Made by a program: the position numbers and the translations under genes | The notes under the pieces: generated by a model | Told to the model about the DNA's origin: nothing | The model's input: the letters and a program-made list of their open reading frames with translations, nothing else | The model's database searches: none | Origin: Leptospira kemamanensis | GTDB lineage: Bacteria > Spirochaetota > Leptospiria > Leptospirales > Leptospiraceae | DNA: 64,000 nt | Reading direction: 5' to 3' | Assembly (NCBI RefSeq): GCF_004769665.1 | Contig: NZ_RQGG01000019.1 | Coordinates: 1 to 64,000, forward strand | Shown here: positions 1 through 7,078 of the stretch, piece by piece | Layout of the letters: each line of letters starts with the position of its first letter | Position numbering within the stretch: the first letter of the stretch is position 1

Positions 1-494
1 ACCTTTCGTTAGGATTGTTGTCACGCTACGTTGTATATTGTAAAAGTTCCCTTCGGTACACTTCGTTACTCAGGGTCCAAGATTATGAACCTCGCCAGTG
101 TTTGGTGGGGTTTTTTTATACCCTGTAATTGGTTTGTTTTGGTAACGACTACGGCCTTTGTCGGTGAGGATGGGGTTCTTGTGGGTAGTTGGAAAGAGAA
201 ACAATTATGCGACATATTGCGTGCGTGAATTCACAAACCCCCACCTGAGTTAGGCCATGCGGGGAGTGGCTCGTGGGCAAGTGGCACTTTCCCCTCTAAC
301 ACAAAACCTTTCTTTCGGAAAGAACCTTCCCAGAATCACAAAAAATCCTTTGGAAAAAGTTCACAGTTTCGATTAAGGTTAGAAATTGTTTCAAGAGCCG
401 TGGTTTAGCTTTTCAGTTAGAAACATTGATTCCATGAATGGATTGGAAATTACAAGTTACTACATGGAATTCCAAATGCCTTTTAGGATCAATG
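1..494. other. Intergenic stretch with no supported gene
   Basis: I see no convincing gene here. The only open frame on the plus strand (31-228) starts without a good ribosome binding site and has an unlikely composition. The part from about 236 to 295 is GC-rich against its surroundings and can fold: a run of C at 238-242 can pair with GGGG at 261-264, and 275-293 forms a small hairpin around AAGTGGCACTT. It could be a structured RNA or a dispersed extragenic repeat, which a genome search would show. Confidence 0.4.
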
Positions 495-542
495 GTTTCA
501 TTGGAGGAGATTTTTTTTAATGTAAATCTCCTCCAATGAAAC
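495..542 (-). terminator. Strong hairpin after the lipoprotein gene
   Basis: A 19-bp perfect inverted repeat (495-513 and 524-542, arm GTTTCATTGGAGGAGATTT) with a 10-base loop lies 16 bases beyond the stop codon of the minus-strand lipoprotein gene. It is the only long perfect stem nearby and fits a transcription end. No run of T follows the stem on the minus strand, so it is not a canonical intrinsic terminator and might instead protect the 3' end of the message. Confidence 0.65.
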
Positions 543-558
543 GGAAGGTACTATTGAT

Positions 559-1062
559 CTATTTTTTCTGATGATCTAATTCGCCTTTGATTCTTTCCCC
601 TTCTTTAATGATTTTTTCATATCGTTTGGGTTCTATTTTTGCGATCAATTCACGTTCGTAATAGGTATTTCGATTTTTAAATCTTTGGGTCATTTGTCCC
701 CCTGACGTGTCCTCTTCATTCAGTGTAATGTTTAGAGTACATCCTTTTTTTTCTACTTCCTGTGCGACTATGGTAAGACTTTTTTTCACTCGGCTGGATC
801 CAAAGGAATCATCTCTCCACTCGGAATTGACAGTAAAGGAGGTTTGGCCGCTAGGAGAATCTGGCAAAAAGAATTTTTCCCGATTCATGTAAGATTTCAC
901 TTCTGGCCAAATTTTGACGCAGGTTTTTTCATATACATATTGGTTGAATTGAGTGTCTCGATACTCAGCCTCCCTTTTTTCGCCAGCTGATTTACAGAAG
1001 ACCATTCCGCTAATGATCACGGAACAGAATAAATAATAGGAAATTTTTTTGAGTTGTTTCAT
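559..1062 (-). CDS. Hypothetical lipoprotein
   Basis: A 167-residue protein of unknown function. The N-terminus (MKQLKKISYYLFCSVIISGM, then VFC) is a lipoprotein signal peptide, with Cys23 as the likely lipidated residue in a relaxed spirochaetal lipobox. Two more cysteines (Cys48 in KTCVKIW and one in KKGCTLN) could form a disulfide in the periplasm. The rest is charged and soluble. An AGGG sequence lies about 8 bases before the ATG. It stands alone, divergent from the next lipoprotein gene and closed by the hairpin at 495-542. Confidence 0.75.
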   Translation of the reverse strand: MKQLKKISYYLFCSVIISGMVFCKSAGEKREAEYRDTQFNQYVYEKTCVKIWPEVKSYMNREKFFLPDSPSGQTSFTVNSEWRDDSFGSSRVKKSLTIVAQEVEKKGCTLNITLNEEDTSGGQMTQRFKNRNTYYERELIAKIEPKRYEKIIKEGERIKGELDHQKK

Positions 1063-1206
1063 AGAGTATACCCTTTGTTTTTTTGGATCGTGTTCTATTC
1101 GTTTGATTGGGAAGAGTCAATATTTTTTTTTCGTAGGAAAATTTGAATGATTCCAAGATCAGAGGGGAGGGATTTCTATTGAAATTTGAATTTACAGGAA
1201 CCAACT

Positions 1207-1899
1207 ATGCATGTTAGGTTGCCCGGTATGTTCCAAATTAAGTTTATCTCGATTTTCCTTTTGTTCCTTTTTATGAGCCAATGCCGTTCGCTCGAAACCA
1301 AAGATCCTTTTTTTAACTCACCTAGCCAGGAGAACCTTTCAGCCGATTTTAAAATCAATTTAGTCGAATTAGGTTTTTATCGAAAAGTCGGTGCAGATTG
1401 GTGGGGAGAAGATTTTTATGTGGCTAATTTCGAGGTTACCAATCTGAGTAAAAATTTCCGTTTTTTTAATATATGCGATGAAAAACTTCCTGAATCCTAT
1501 TTTGAATACTCCGCAAGAAAATCAAATTTTGGAAGGCATTTTGAAACTTCACCTGCGAGATTTGAAAAGGCTGATTTTGTTTCGGGATTTCCTGACATGA
1601 AGTTACTCGTTGAAGTTTCTGATCCAAACAATGTAGCAAATGCGATGTATGCAGGAAAACCTGTATTCCCGAAAGTAAATGGAAATGTATATGCTGCTGC
1701 GATGACTGCATGTCATTACGGGATTCCTATGTCTAGAGATACTGATGCTGGGGAAACAACTACAGGATGGATCGGACAAAATGGCGGAAAAGGTACAATC
1801 CGTGCGATTTTTTCCGTTCCTGCTGGTGCTAAGTTATTACGGTTTGAACAATCAAAATTTTACAAAGCGAATTTAGAGAGATTTGTAAAAGAAAAATAA
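1207..1899 (+). CDS. Hypothetical lipoprotein
   Basis: About 230 residues, function not recognised. I chose the ATG at 1207 because AGGA at 1196-1199 sits seven bases before it; an upstream in-frame TTG at 1186 has poorer spacing. The signal peptide is hydrophobic (FQIKFISIFLLFLFMSQC), with lipidation likely at the cysteine of MSQCRS. The mature part has no domain I can name; it is rich in aromatic residues and has two cysteines (FNICDEK and TACHYG). The gene is monocistronic and ends at a convergent terminator hairpin. Confidence 0.75.
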   Translation: MHVRLPGMFQIKFISIFLLFLFMSQCRSLETKDPFFNSPSQENLSADFKINLVELGFYRKVGADWWGEDFYVANFEVTNLSKNFRFFNICDEKLPESYFEYSARKSNFGRHFETSPARFEKADFVSGFPDMKLLVEVSDPNNVANAMYAGKPVFPKVNGNVYAAAMTACHYGIPMSRDTDAGETTTGWIGQNGGKGTIRAIFSVPAGAKLLRFEQSKFYKANLERFVKEK

Positions 1900-1908
1900 A
1901 ATCGTAAA

Positions 1909-1940
1909 AGAAGTCTAATGGATGTTTCCATTAGACTTCT
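1909..1940. terminator. Bidirectional intrinsic terminator
   Basis: A 14-bp perfect stem, AGAAGTCTAATGGA and its complement, closes a 4-base loop. It lies between two convergent lipoprotein genes. On the minus strand the stem is followed by a T-rich stretch (CTTTTACGATTTTATTTTT), so it probably ends transcription from both sides. Confidence 0.8.
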
Positions 1941-1982
1941 CTGTGTTTGAATCAATAGAATCCAATCTTGAATTCAAAATAT

Positions 1983-2663
1983 TTATTTAGCGATGGGAAT
2001 GGTAAACCATTCTGTTCCTTCTAAATCCAATTTAGTTTCTTTTTCAATTTCTGCTTTCAACTCTGGTGTTTGTACAATTTCTTGAAACCCGGAATATCCA
2101 GAAGTATCTGGCACTCCACCACCTAGTAATGCGGATGCGATCGCTCCTGCTACTTTAATACCGAGGCTCGTTTTAAAACTTCCCACGATAGATTCTCCTA
2201 CATTGTCCATGTCTGGATCTTGTTCTAAAGGAGTACCGTTGTATGCAATTCGATACTTTCCTAAAACCAATACTTGATTTGGTTTCACAGTGAATTTGGA
2301 TTTTTCAAGATTTGCCCGATCGAACACATGATAGAAATTCGCTTCTGGTTGGTTTTGGTTTCCTTTTTGGTGGATGTGGGCACCAACGAATGCATATTCG
2401 CCTGGCTCAATATTCAAATAATATAATCTTGTTTGAGATGCAAAATTAGATTCCATTAATTGGAGTTCACTGATTTTCTTTTTGGTTTTATCAAGTTTCA
2501 CAAGCCAAACTCTTTGGGCACTTTGATCTCCAAATAGAAGTTTCGGAATTCCCATTTCAAATACAATTGCCGAAGATTTATTCGGATAATTAGGTAAAAT
2601 TTCTGGTTTCGAACGACAATTGAATAGGGTAACTGCGAGGGCGAGGGTAATAAATATTCTCAT
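1983..2663 (-). CDS. Hypothetical lipoprotein
   Basis: A 226-residue protein with a clear lipoprotein signal (MRIFITLALAVTLFNC), lipidated at Cys16. The middle of the protein (VWLVKLDKTKKK, then YYLNIEPGEYAFVGAH) has the look of small envelope lipoproteins in which a beta-sandwich follows a phrase such as LEPGEY, so a beta-rich surface or periplasmic protein is likely; this is an impression from the sequence, not a proven family. Near the C-terminus is a short glycine/alanine stretch (GAIASALLGGG). Function unknown. Confidence 0.75.
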   Translation of the reverse strand: MRIFITLALAVTLFNCRSKPEILPNYPNKSSAIVFEMGIPKLLFGDQSAQRVWLVKLDKTKKKISELQLMESNFASQTRLYYLNIEPGEYAFVGAHIHQKGNQNQPEANFYHVFDRANLEKSKFTVKPNQVLVLGKYRIAYNGTPLEQDPDMDNVGESIVGSFKTSLGIKVAGAIASALLGGGVPDTSGYSGFQEIVQTPELKAEIEKETKLDLEGTEWFTIPIAK

Positions 2664-2783
2664 TTCTTTCCTGTGAATTTGAATTTGGATTAAAGGAAAC
2701 TAATCAAGGTTAAATCGTCAATGAAAATATCAATAGATTTATCCTATTATTTGTTAGATGGAGTGTTGCCCAGGAGAATGAAC

Positions 2784-3902
2784 TCAAAATCGATTTTTGT
2801 CTGAAACAACTTGGTTTCGTCCTCTTTCTTTTGCGATATATAAATACTCATCTGCTTTATTGATGACAGTTTCTGGATTCTCGTCTGGAGATTTTAGGAG
2901 GGAGATTCCAACACTTGTGGAACATTGTAATTGTTTCCCTTTGATGGCAAAGGAAAGGGATTGGAAGGTAGTGCGAATTTTTTCAGCAACGACGATGGCT
3001 CCATCAAGTTCCGTATTGGGTAAAAGGACAAGGAATTCTTCTCCTCCCCATCTTGCTGGAAAATCTTGTTTGCGAAGCGAAGTTTTTAAGACACCCGCAA
3101 ATTCAACTAAAACAAGATCACCAATTTCGTGCCCATAATTGTCGTTGATTGATTTAAAAAGATCTAAATCAAATAATAGAAATGCAATGGGATAAGGGCT
3201 CTGACTGCGATGTTGTCTTGCGATTTCAATTTCTAAATTGGTAAAAAATGAGCGTCGATTGGATATTCCTGTCAATGGATCTGTCATCGCAATTGCTAAT
3301 AATTTTTCATTTAAATTCGTAAGTGAGAAAAATAATTTAGAAACAATTTGATTTACGATAAATGCACTTCCACCGAGCAAAAGGGAAGAGATGAATATAC
3401 TGAGTAGAGTTGGTTTCACGGCTGGCATAATGATATTTACCAAAGGTAACACTTCATAATATACCAAGAAGCCCATGGCACTGAATAATACGGATGCTAA
3501 AAACGCATTATAAATTCCGTAATTTCGATCAAGAGACATGCTACTCAAAGCAATCGAACCTAAATAACCTAAGATAAAAAAAGATGTGATATGACCTGTG
3601 CCATAAGCAAGAACTGTTAACCAAATCAAATCAAAGGTTGCAGGTATGTATCCACTCCACCAAAGATCCTTTTCTATTAAAATTTCAAAATGAATGAGTA
3701 GAAACCATGTAATCGCAAATAAGAGGTGAACCATTCCAATGGCAACAATCCAAGGGAGTTGAAATTGATAAAAAATCACAACCATCACGAGAGTGTAAAC
3801 ACAACGTGCTAAATTGGCGGTTTGGAATTTTTCGGGCTCGGATGGGACGGAGATAGATTTTACGTTGGTAGTCAGTGGAAGGTGTTCTTTATTTTTGTTC
3901 AT
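2784..3902 (-). CDS. Membrane-bound diguanylate cyclase (GGDEF)
   Basis: A 372-residue protein that should make cyclic di-GMP from two GTP at the inner membrane. Residues about 30-190 form five or six hydrophobic helices, a sensor of unknown ligand. The GGDEF domain starts at MTDPLTGISNRRSFF (206-220) and carries an intact active-site GGEEF at 286-290. The product-inhibition site RxxD is present as RKQD at 277-280, with the same spacing as in PleD, so feedback inhibition is expected. There is no EAL domain. It is a single gene. Confidence 0.93.
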   Translation of the reverse strand: MNKNKEHLPLTTNVKSISVPSEPEKFQTANLARCVYTLVMVVIFYQFQLPWIVAIGMVHLLFAITWFLLIHFEILIEKDLWWSGYIPATFDLIWLTVLAYGTGHITSFFILGYLGSIALSSMSLDRNYGIYNAFLASVLFSAMGFLVYYEVLPLVNIIMPAVKPTLLSIFISSLLLGGSAFIVNQIVSKLFFSLTNLNEKLLAIAMTDPLTGISNRRSFFTNLEIEIARQHRSQSPYPIAFLLFDLDLFKSINDNYGHEIGDLVLVEFAGVLKTSLRKQDFPARWGGEEFLVLLPNTELDGAIVVAEKIRTTFQSLSFAIKGKQLQCSTSVGISLLKSPDENPETVINKADEYLYIAKERGRNQVVSDKNRF

Positions 3903-4425
3903 GGAAATGATGTGAAGACCAGTTTAGATTCTGTATCATTTTGAGGATTCATCCGAATGGAATTTCGACTGTCCAGTTAAGGGTTCCGAGAACAGATTTC
4001 GAATCATTCCTGGAAAATACAGAAATCAGAAAATTTGATTCCGTCAATGAAATAAATTCTAAACTTGGAATGCCAGCCGCGATACCCATCAAAATGAGTG
4101 ACGGTAGAGGAAGCACTGTGATCTTTTAAATGATGGTTTAAATTCATTAATACATTCCCTTTCATAATGAAGAAAGGGAGAAGTTCTTTTGAAAAACGAT
4201 ATCCGACTACCATTTTCCCTGAATCATAAAAAAAAGGGACACCGCGACTTGACCGTTCTTCCGTGTTAGGTGACACAGGTTTAATTTGTTTTCGTAAAAG
4301 GGATAATGCGCATCCTTCTGGTTTTGAGTAAACTTTTTAGATAGGATTCGATCGTCCCCTTTAGATCCAGAACTAACATTCTTACAGCAATTCAATAATA
4401 ATCTCTTTTCTTAAGATTCTATACT
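3903..4425. other. Gene-poor stretch, possibly decayed coding DNA
   Basis: About 520 bases between the broken DUF4436 gene and the cyclase hold no convincing gene. Short open frames exist on both strands (plus 3941-4129, TTG start, 62 codons; minus 4004-4276 and 4207-4395), but none has a good ribosome binding site or a family I know. A small hairpin (CCCTTTC...GAAAGGG, 4157-4178) is present. The neighbouring gene is itself broken, so this could be an eroded gene, but I cannot name the ancestor. Confidence 0.3.
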
Positions 4426-5328
4426 CTATGTTCTCTCTCGAATTGTATTTCTAAAAAAATGCCAATCGATGATCAGCACTAATAAGGAAACAATCGTCAG
4501 TCCGAGTGCCCAGAAAAAAGAAAGATAGTCGGAGAGCACTCCAAAACCAGGAATTCCCGGTTGTGCATTTCGAATCGCAGGTAAAACTAATATCAGTAAG
4601 GCGAACAAAAATAACTCGGAGACATGGATTTCTTTCTGGTATAAGAGAATTCAGGTGGTGATTAAAATTGTGGTAAGGCCAATGCAAAACATAGTGACCA
4701 TTATAAATACGGAGACAAATTGATTGCTTTTGGTTCTCTCTACTTGGATGAGTCGATCTACATTTCCTGTATTTCGGTCAGTCCAAAAGTCTTCAACGGA
4801 TTTATCGAAAAACTCCAGTTTGTAACTTGCGATCGGTGATTGCATATTTAATACAATGGGTATGCCAGTGAATTCTAAATCGGAAACCTTCTTTAAGAAA
4901 CCTAAACTGAGAGTGGATTGAAACTGATCAAAAGGATAGTCAGTGACAGTACCTACCAATGGTAACGTGATTAAAATTTTGCGAATCGGTTGTTTTGCTT
5001 TGAAACTAAATTCTTCGTTACTACTATAAGAAATTAATCTAAGATCTTCCTTTGGTGTATCGGATCTTCGATTTAAACTTAAGTCTTCTGCTAAATAGAT
5101 TCTGAGTTCTACTTTTGCTTCTCTTTTGTCAATTTCAATCGATCTTACATCTGCATGGATGACGGATGTTTTGACGTGATCGATGTCAACATCAGTGAAA
5201 GAAGCGAAATCAGATTTGTCTTTTATGAAATATCTAACACTCGAGATATAACTCCCAACAATCAAAACTAAAATTAAAAATATAAGTTGGAATCTGTTGG
5301 AGGATATTAATTTTTTAAACGATGTCAT
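4426..5328 (-). pseudogene. DUF4436 membrane protein, broken by an in-frame TGA
   Basis: The open frame from 5328 stops at a TGA (4653-4651) after the second membrane helix (ending LTTILITT). The same frame then stays open for 75 more codons to 4426 and gives ILLYQKEIHVSELFLFALLI, then LPAIRNAQPG and GVLSDYLSFFWA. The phrase ending in RNAQPG with a following FFWA helix is what I recall from the C-terminus of DUF4436 proteins, so the two halves are one gene with a single nonsense codon. The N-terminus has one helix (LIFLILVLIVGSYI) and a periplasmic domain. The chosen ATG overlaps the upstream stop as ATGA; an ATG at 5343 is also possible. It is the last gene of the M16 peptidase operon. A sequencing error or readthrough cannot be excluded. 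Confidence 0.75.
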
Positions 5329-5693
5329 GATAAATTGGTCCACGCAAGGGAAATTAAAGTGAAAAGTGCGAGGAAGAAGATGAATCCATAAAAATAGATT
5401 TGGAATGTATATACTCGAATGATTCCTTCAAATGCAATGGTTAAATCATCGATCGTGAGGATATCCTTTTCGGACGCTGTTTTAAAAAGGATGGAAACAC
5501 GAATCGTAATATAACCCAAAAAGATTTGTAACAAACCTTCAAATATATTTCCATAATTGTCTTGGATCGTGATTAAACCACCAATGAGGTAAATGACACC
5601 TAGGATCACTAAAATTTTTCCAAACAAACTCATGCGATTTGAGAGTTTATTTAGAATCCGGTTGATGTTGCTTTCAGATGTTTGTTGTTCCAT
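5325..5693 (-). CDS. Small multi-pass membrane protein, unknown
   Basis: A 122-residue protein of unknown function with about three or four membrane helices (LFGKILVILGVIYLIGGLI; IFEGLLQIFLGYITIRVSIL; TFQIYFYGFIFFLALFTLI). The ATG at 5693 is preceded by AGGAAT and overlaps the TAA of the TPR gene (TAATG), so translation is likely coupled. The stop overlaps the start of the DUF4436 gene (ATGA). An in-frame start 30 bases further up would lie inside the TPR gene and is less likely. Confidence 0.75.
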   Translation of the reverse strand: MEQQTSESNINRILNKLSNRMSLFGKILVILGVIYLIGGLITIQDNYGNIFEGLLQIFLGYITIRVSILFKTASEKDILTIDDLTIAFEGIIRVYTFQIYFYGFIFFLALFTLISLAWTNLS

Positions 5694-7069
5694 TATTCCT
5701 TTTCCTTTTCTAATCTTTTGCAAGCTTGGACAAGTCCTTGGCCATTATTACATGCTAAGTCTAAATATTTGATTCCTTCATTTCGATCACCTAATAATAA
5801 GTTTGCTCTTCCAATCGAATAAGAATTTTGGTGGGATACAACCATATCCTTTTGTTCTGCATAAACTTCACTGTTTTCTGCTTCCAAATGATATTGCCTT
5901 GCCTTCTCATAATTTCCAGCAAGCAAGTAACTATCACCTAAATAGGATAAGAGGCGATATGTAGGAGTAAACTTTTCTTTGCAATTTTCTAAAAGTTTGG
6001 TTCCCTTGACGGAGTCTTCGTAATATGCGTAATTAAAACCGTATTCGATACAATAATCGATGCTATCTGGTTCTTTTTCGGCAGCCAATTCAAAACTTTT
6101 TAGCATCTTAGGAGTTAAACTTTCTTTCCATTGGTCATAATAACTTAAACCCAAAACGTAATCGTATAAACCTATGTCGTTTTTCTTTTGTGCTAACTCA
6201 GTTCTAAGTGTTTCAATTCGTTTAAGTTGGTCTTTTCGATAAGAAGGTGAATGTACCCAATATTCAAATAAACTATGTTTGGAAAGTAGGTTGTCTCCTT
6301 TTTCGTGGGTTTCTAAACTTCTTTGGATTAAGGTGTATGCTTCGCTATCCATTGCATATTTTGAATCAGGAAAATTAGATGAGTTCCTTAATTTTACAAG
6401 TGCAAGTCCAATGAAACATTCTTCGCGATCCGATTGAATCGAAATACAAGTTTTATATGATTCTTCTGCGTTTGCAAAATCATTTGCATACAATCGTAAA
6501 TTACCTTCTAAAATGAAAAATTCAGCAGTCCTTGGATCTGAATTAAAGGATGAACTTTCCATACCAATGGCAATATTATAATAACTGAGGGCTTTATCAT
6601 ATTTTTCGTTCCAAATTTTGGAATATAAATTGTAATCATTTTCCCAAAACTTAAAAATCATTTCATCCAATTGAAACAATTCAAGACCCATACGGACATG
6701 AGATTCAAATATTTTGTTTTGGAATGCAAAGTTTCCTGTAACGTCGTTTTCAAAACCTTTGGTAAAATATTGAATCGCTAACTCAGGATTTTTTTCGAAC
6801 TCTAAATAAAAAAGTCCGAGTTCCCAATTTTCTCTCACCAAACTTGGAGTCACTTCGATTTGTTTTAGTAGTTTGGATTCATATGATTTTTTTTGAATGA
6901 GTAATCCCAAATCTTTGGCCCATCCAATTTTATCGAATACTCCGAAGGAATGTTTTAAATCTAAATTACCAAGATTCAAAAATACCAAAAGGAAGGCAAA
7001 TATCGCCTCTAAAAAAAGAATGCGGATGTGTTTATAATCTTTGCTAAGAATTCTAAGTCCAAGTTTCAT
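5693..7069 (-). CDS. TPR-repeat protein with N-terminal membrane anchor
   Basis: 458 residues. A short cytoplasmic N-terminus is followed by one hydrophobic segment (FLEAIFAFLLVFLNLGN, about 19-35) that anchors the protein or acts as an uncleaved signal. The rest is built from tetratricopeptide-like helical pairs, for example ELGLFYLEFEKNPELAIQYF, FILEGNLRLYANDFANAEES and YLGDSYLLAGNYEKARQYH. Such repeats bind other proteins. It begins nine bases after the M16 peptidase gene and overlaps the next gene, so it may organise or present partners for the peptidase; that role is inference. Confidence 0.85.
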   Translation of the reverse strand: MKLGLRILSKDYKHIRILFLEAIFAFLLVFLNLGNLDLKHSFGVFDKIGWAKDLGLLIQKKSYESKLLKQIEVTPSLVRENWELGLFYLEFEKNPELAIQYFTKGFENDVTGNFAFQNKIFESHVRMGLELFQLDEMIFKFWENDYNLYSKIWNEKYDKALSYYNIAIGMESSSFNSDPRTAEFFILEGNLRLYANDFANAEESYKTCISIQSDREECFIGLALVKLRNSSNFPDSKYAMDSEAYTLIQRSLETHEKGDNLLSKHSLFEYWVHSPSYRKDQLKRIETLRTELAQKKNDIGLYDYVLGLSYYDQWKESLTPKMLKSFELAAEKEPDSIDYCIEYGFNYAYYEDSVKGTKLLENCKEKFTPTYRLLSYLGDSYLLAGNYEKARQYHLEAENSEVYAEQKDMVVSHQNSYSIGRANLLLGDRNEGIKYLDLACNNGQGLVQACKRLEKEKE

Positions 7070-7078
7070 TCGTATCTC

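Noticed and set aside
31..228. Open frame at the window start
   Set aside because: Composition is unlike a protein, no ribosome binding site, and it lies in a region with RNA-like structure.
3941..4129. 62-codon plus-strand frame as a real gene
   Set aside because: TTG start without a ribosome binding site, no family; kept only as possible remnant.
4651..4653. TGA as a selenocysteine codon
   Set aside because: No selenocysteine insertion hairpin was noticed after it, and the family is not a redox enzyme; a nonsense change is simpler.
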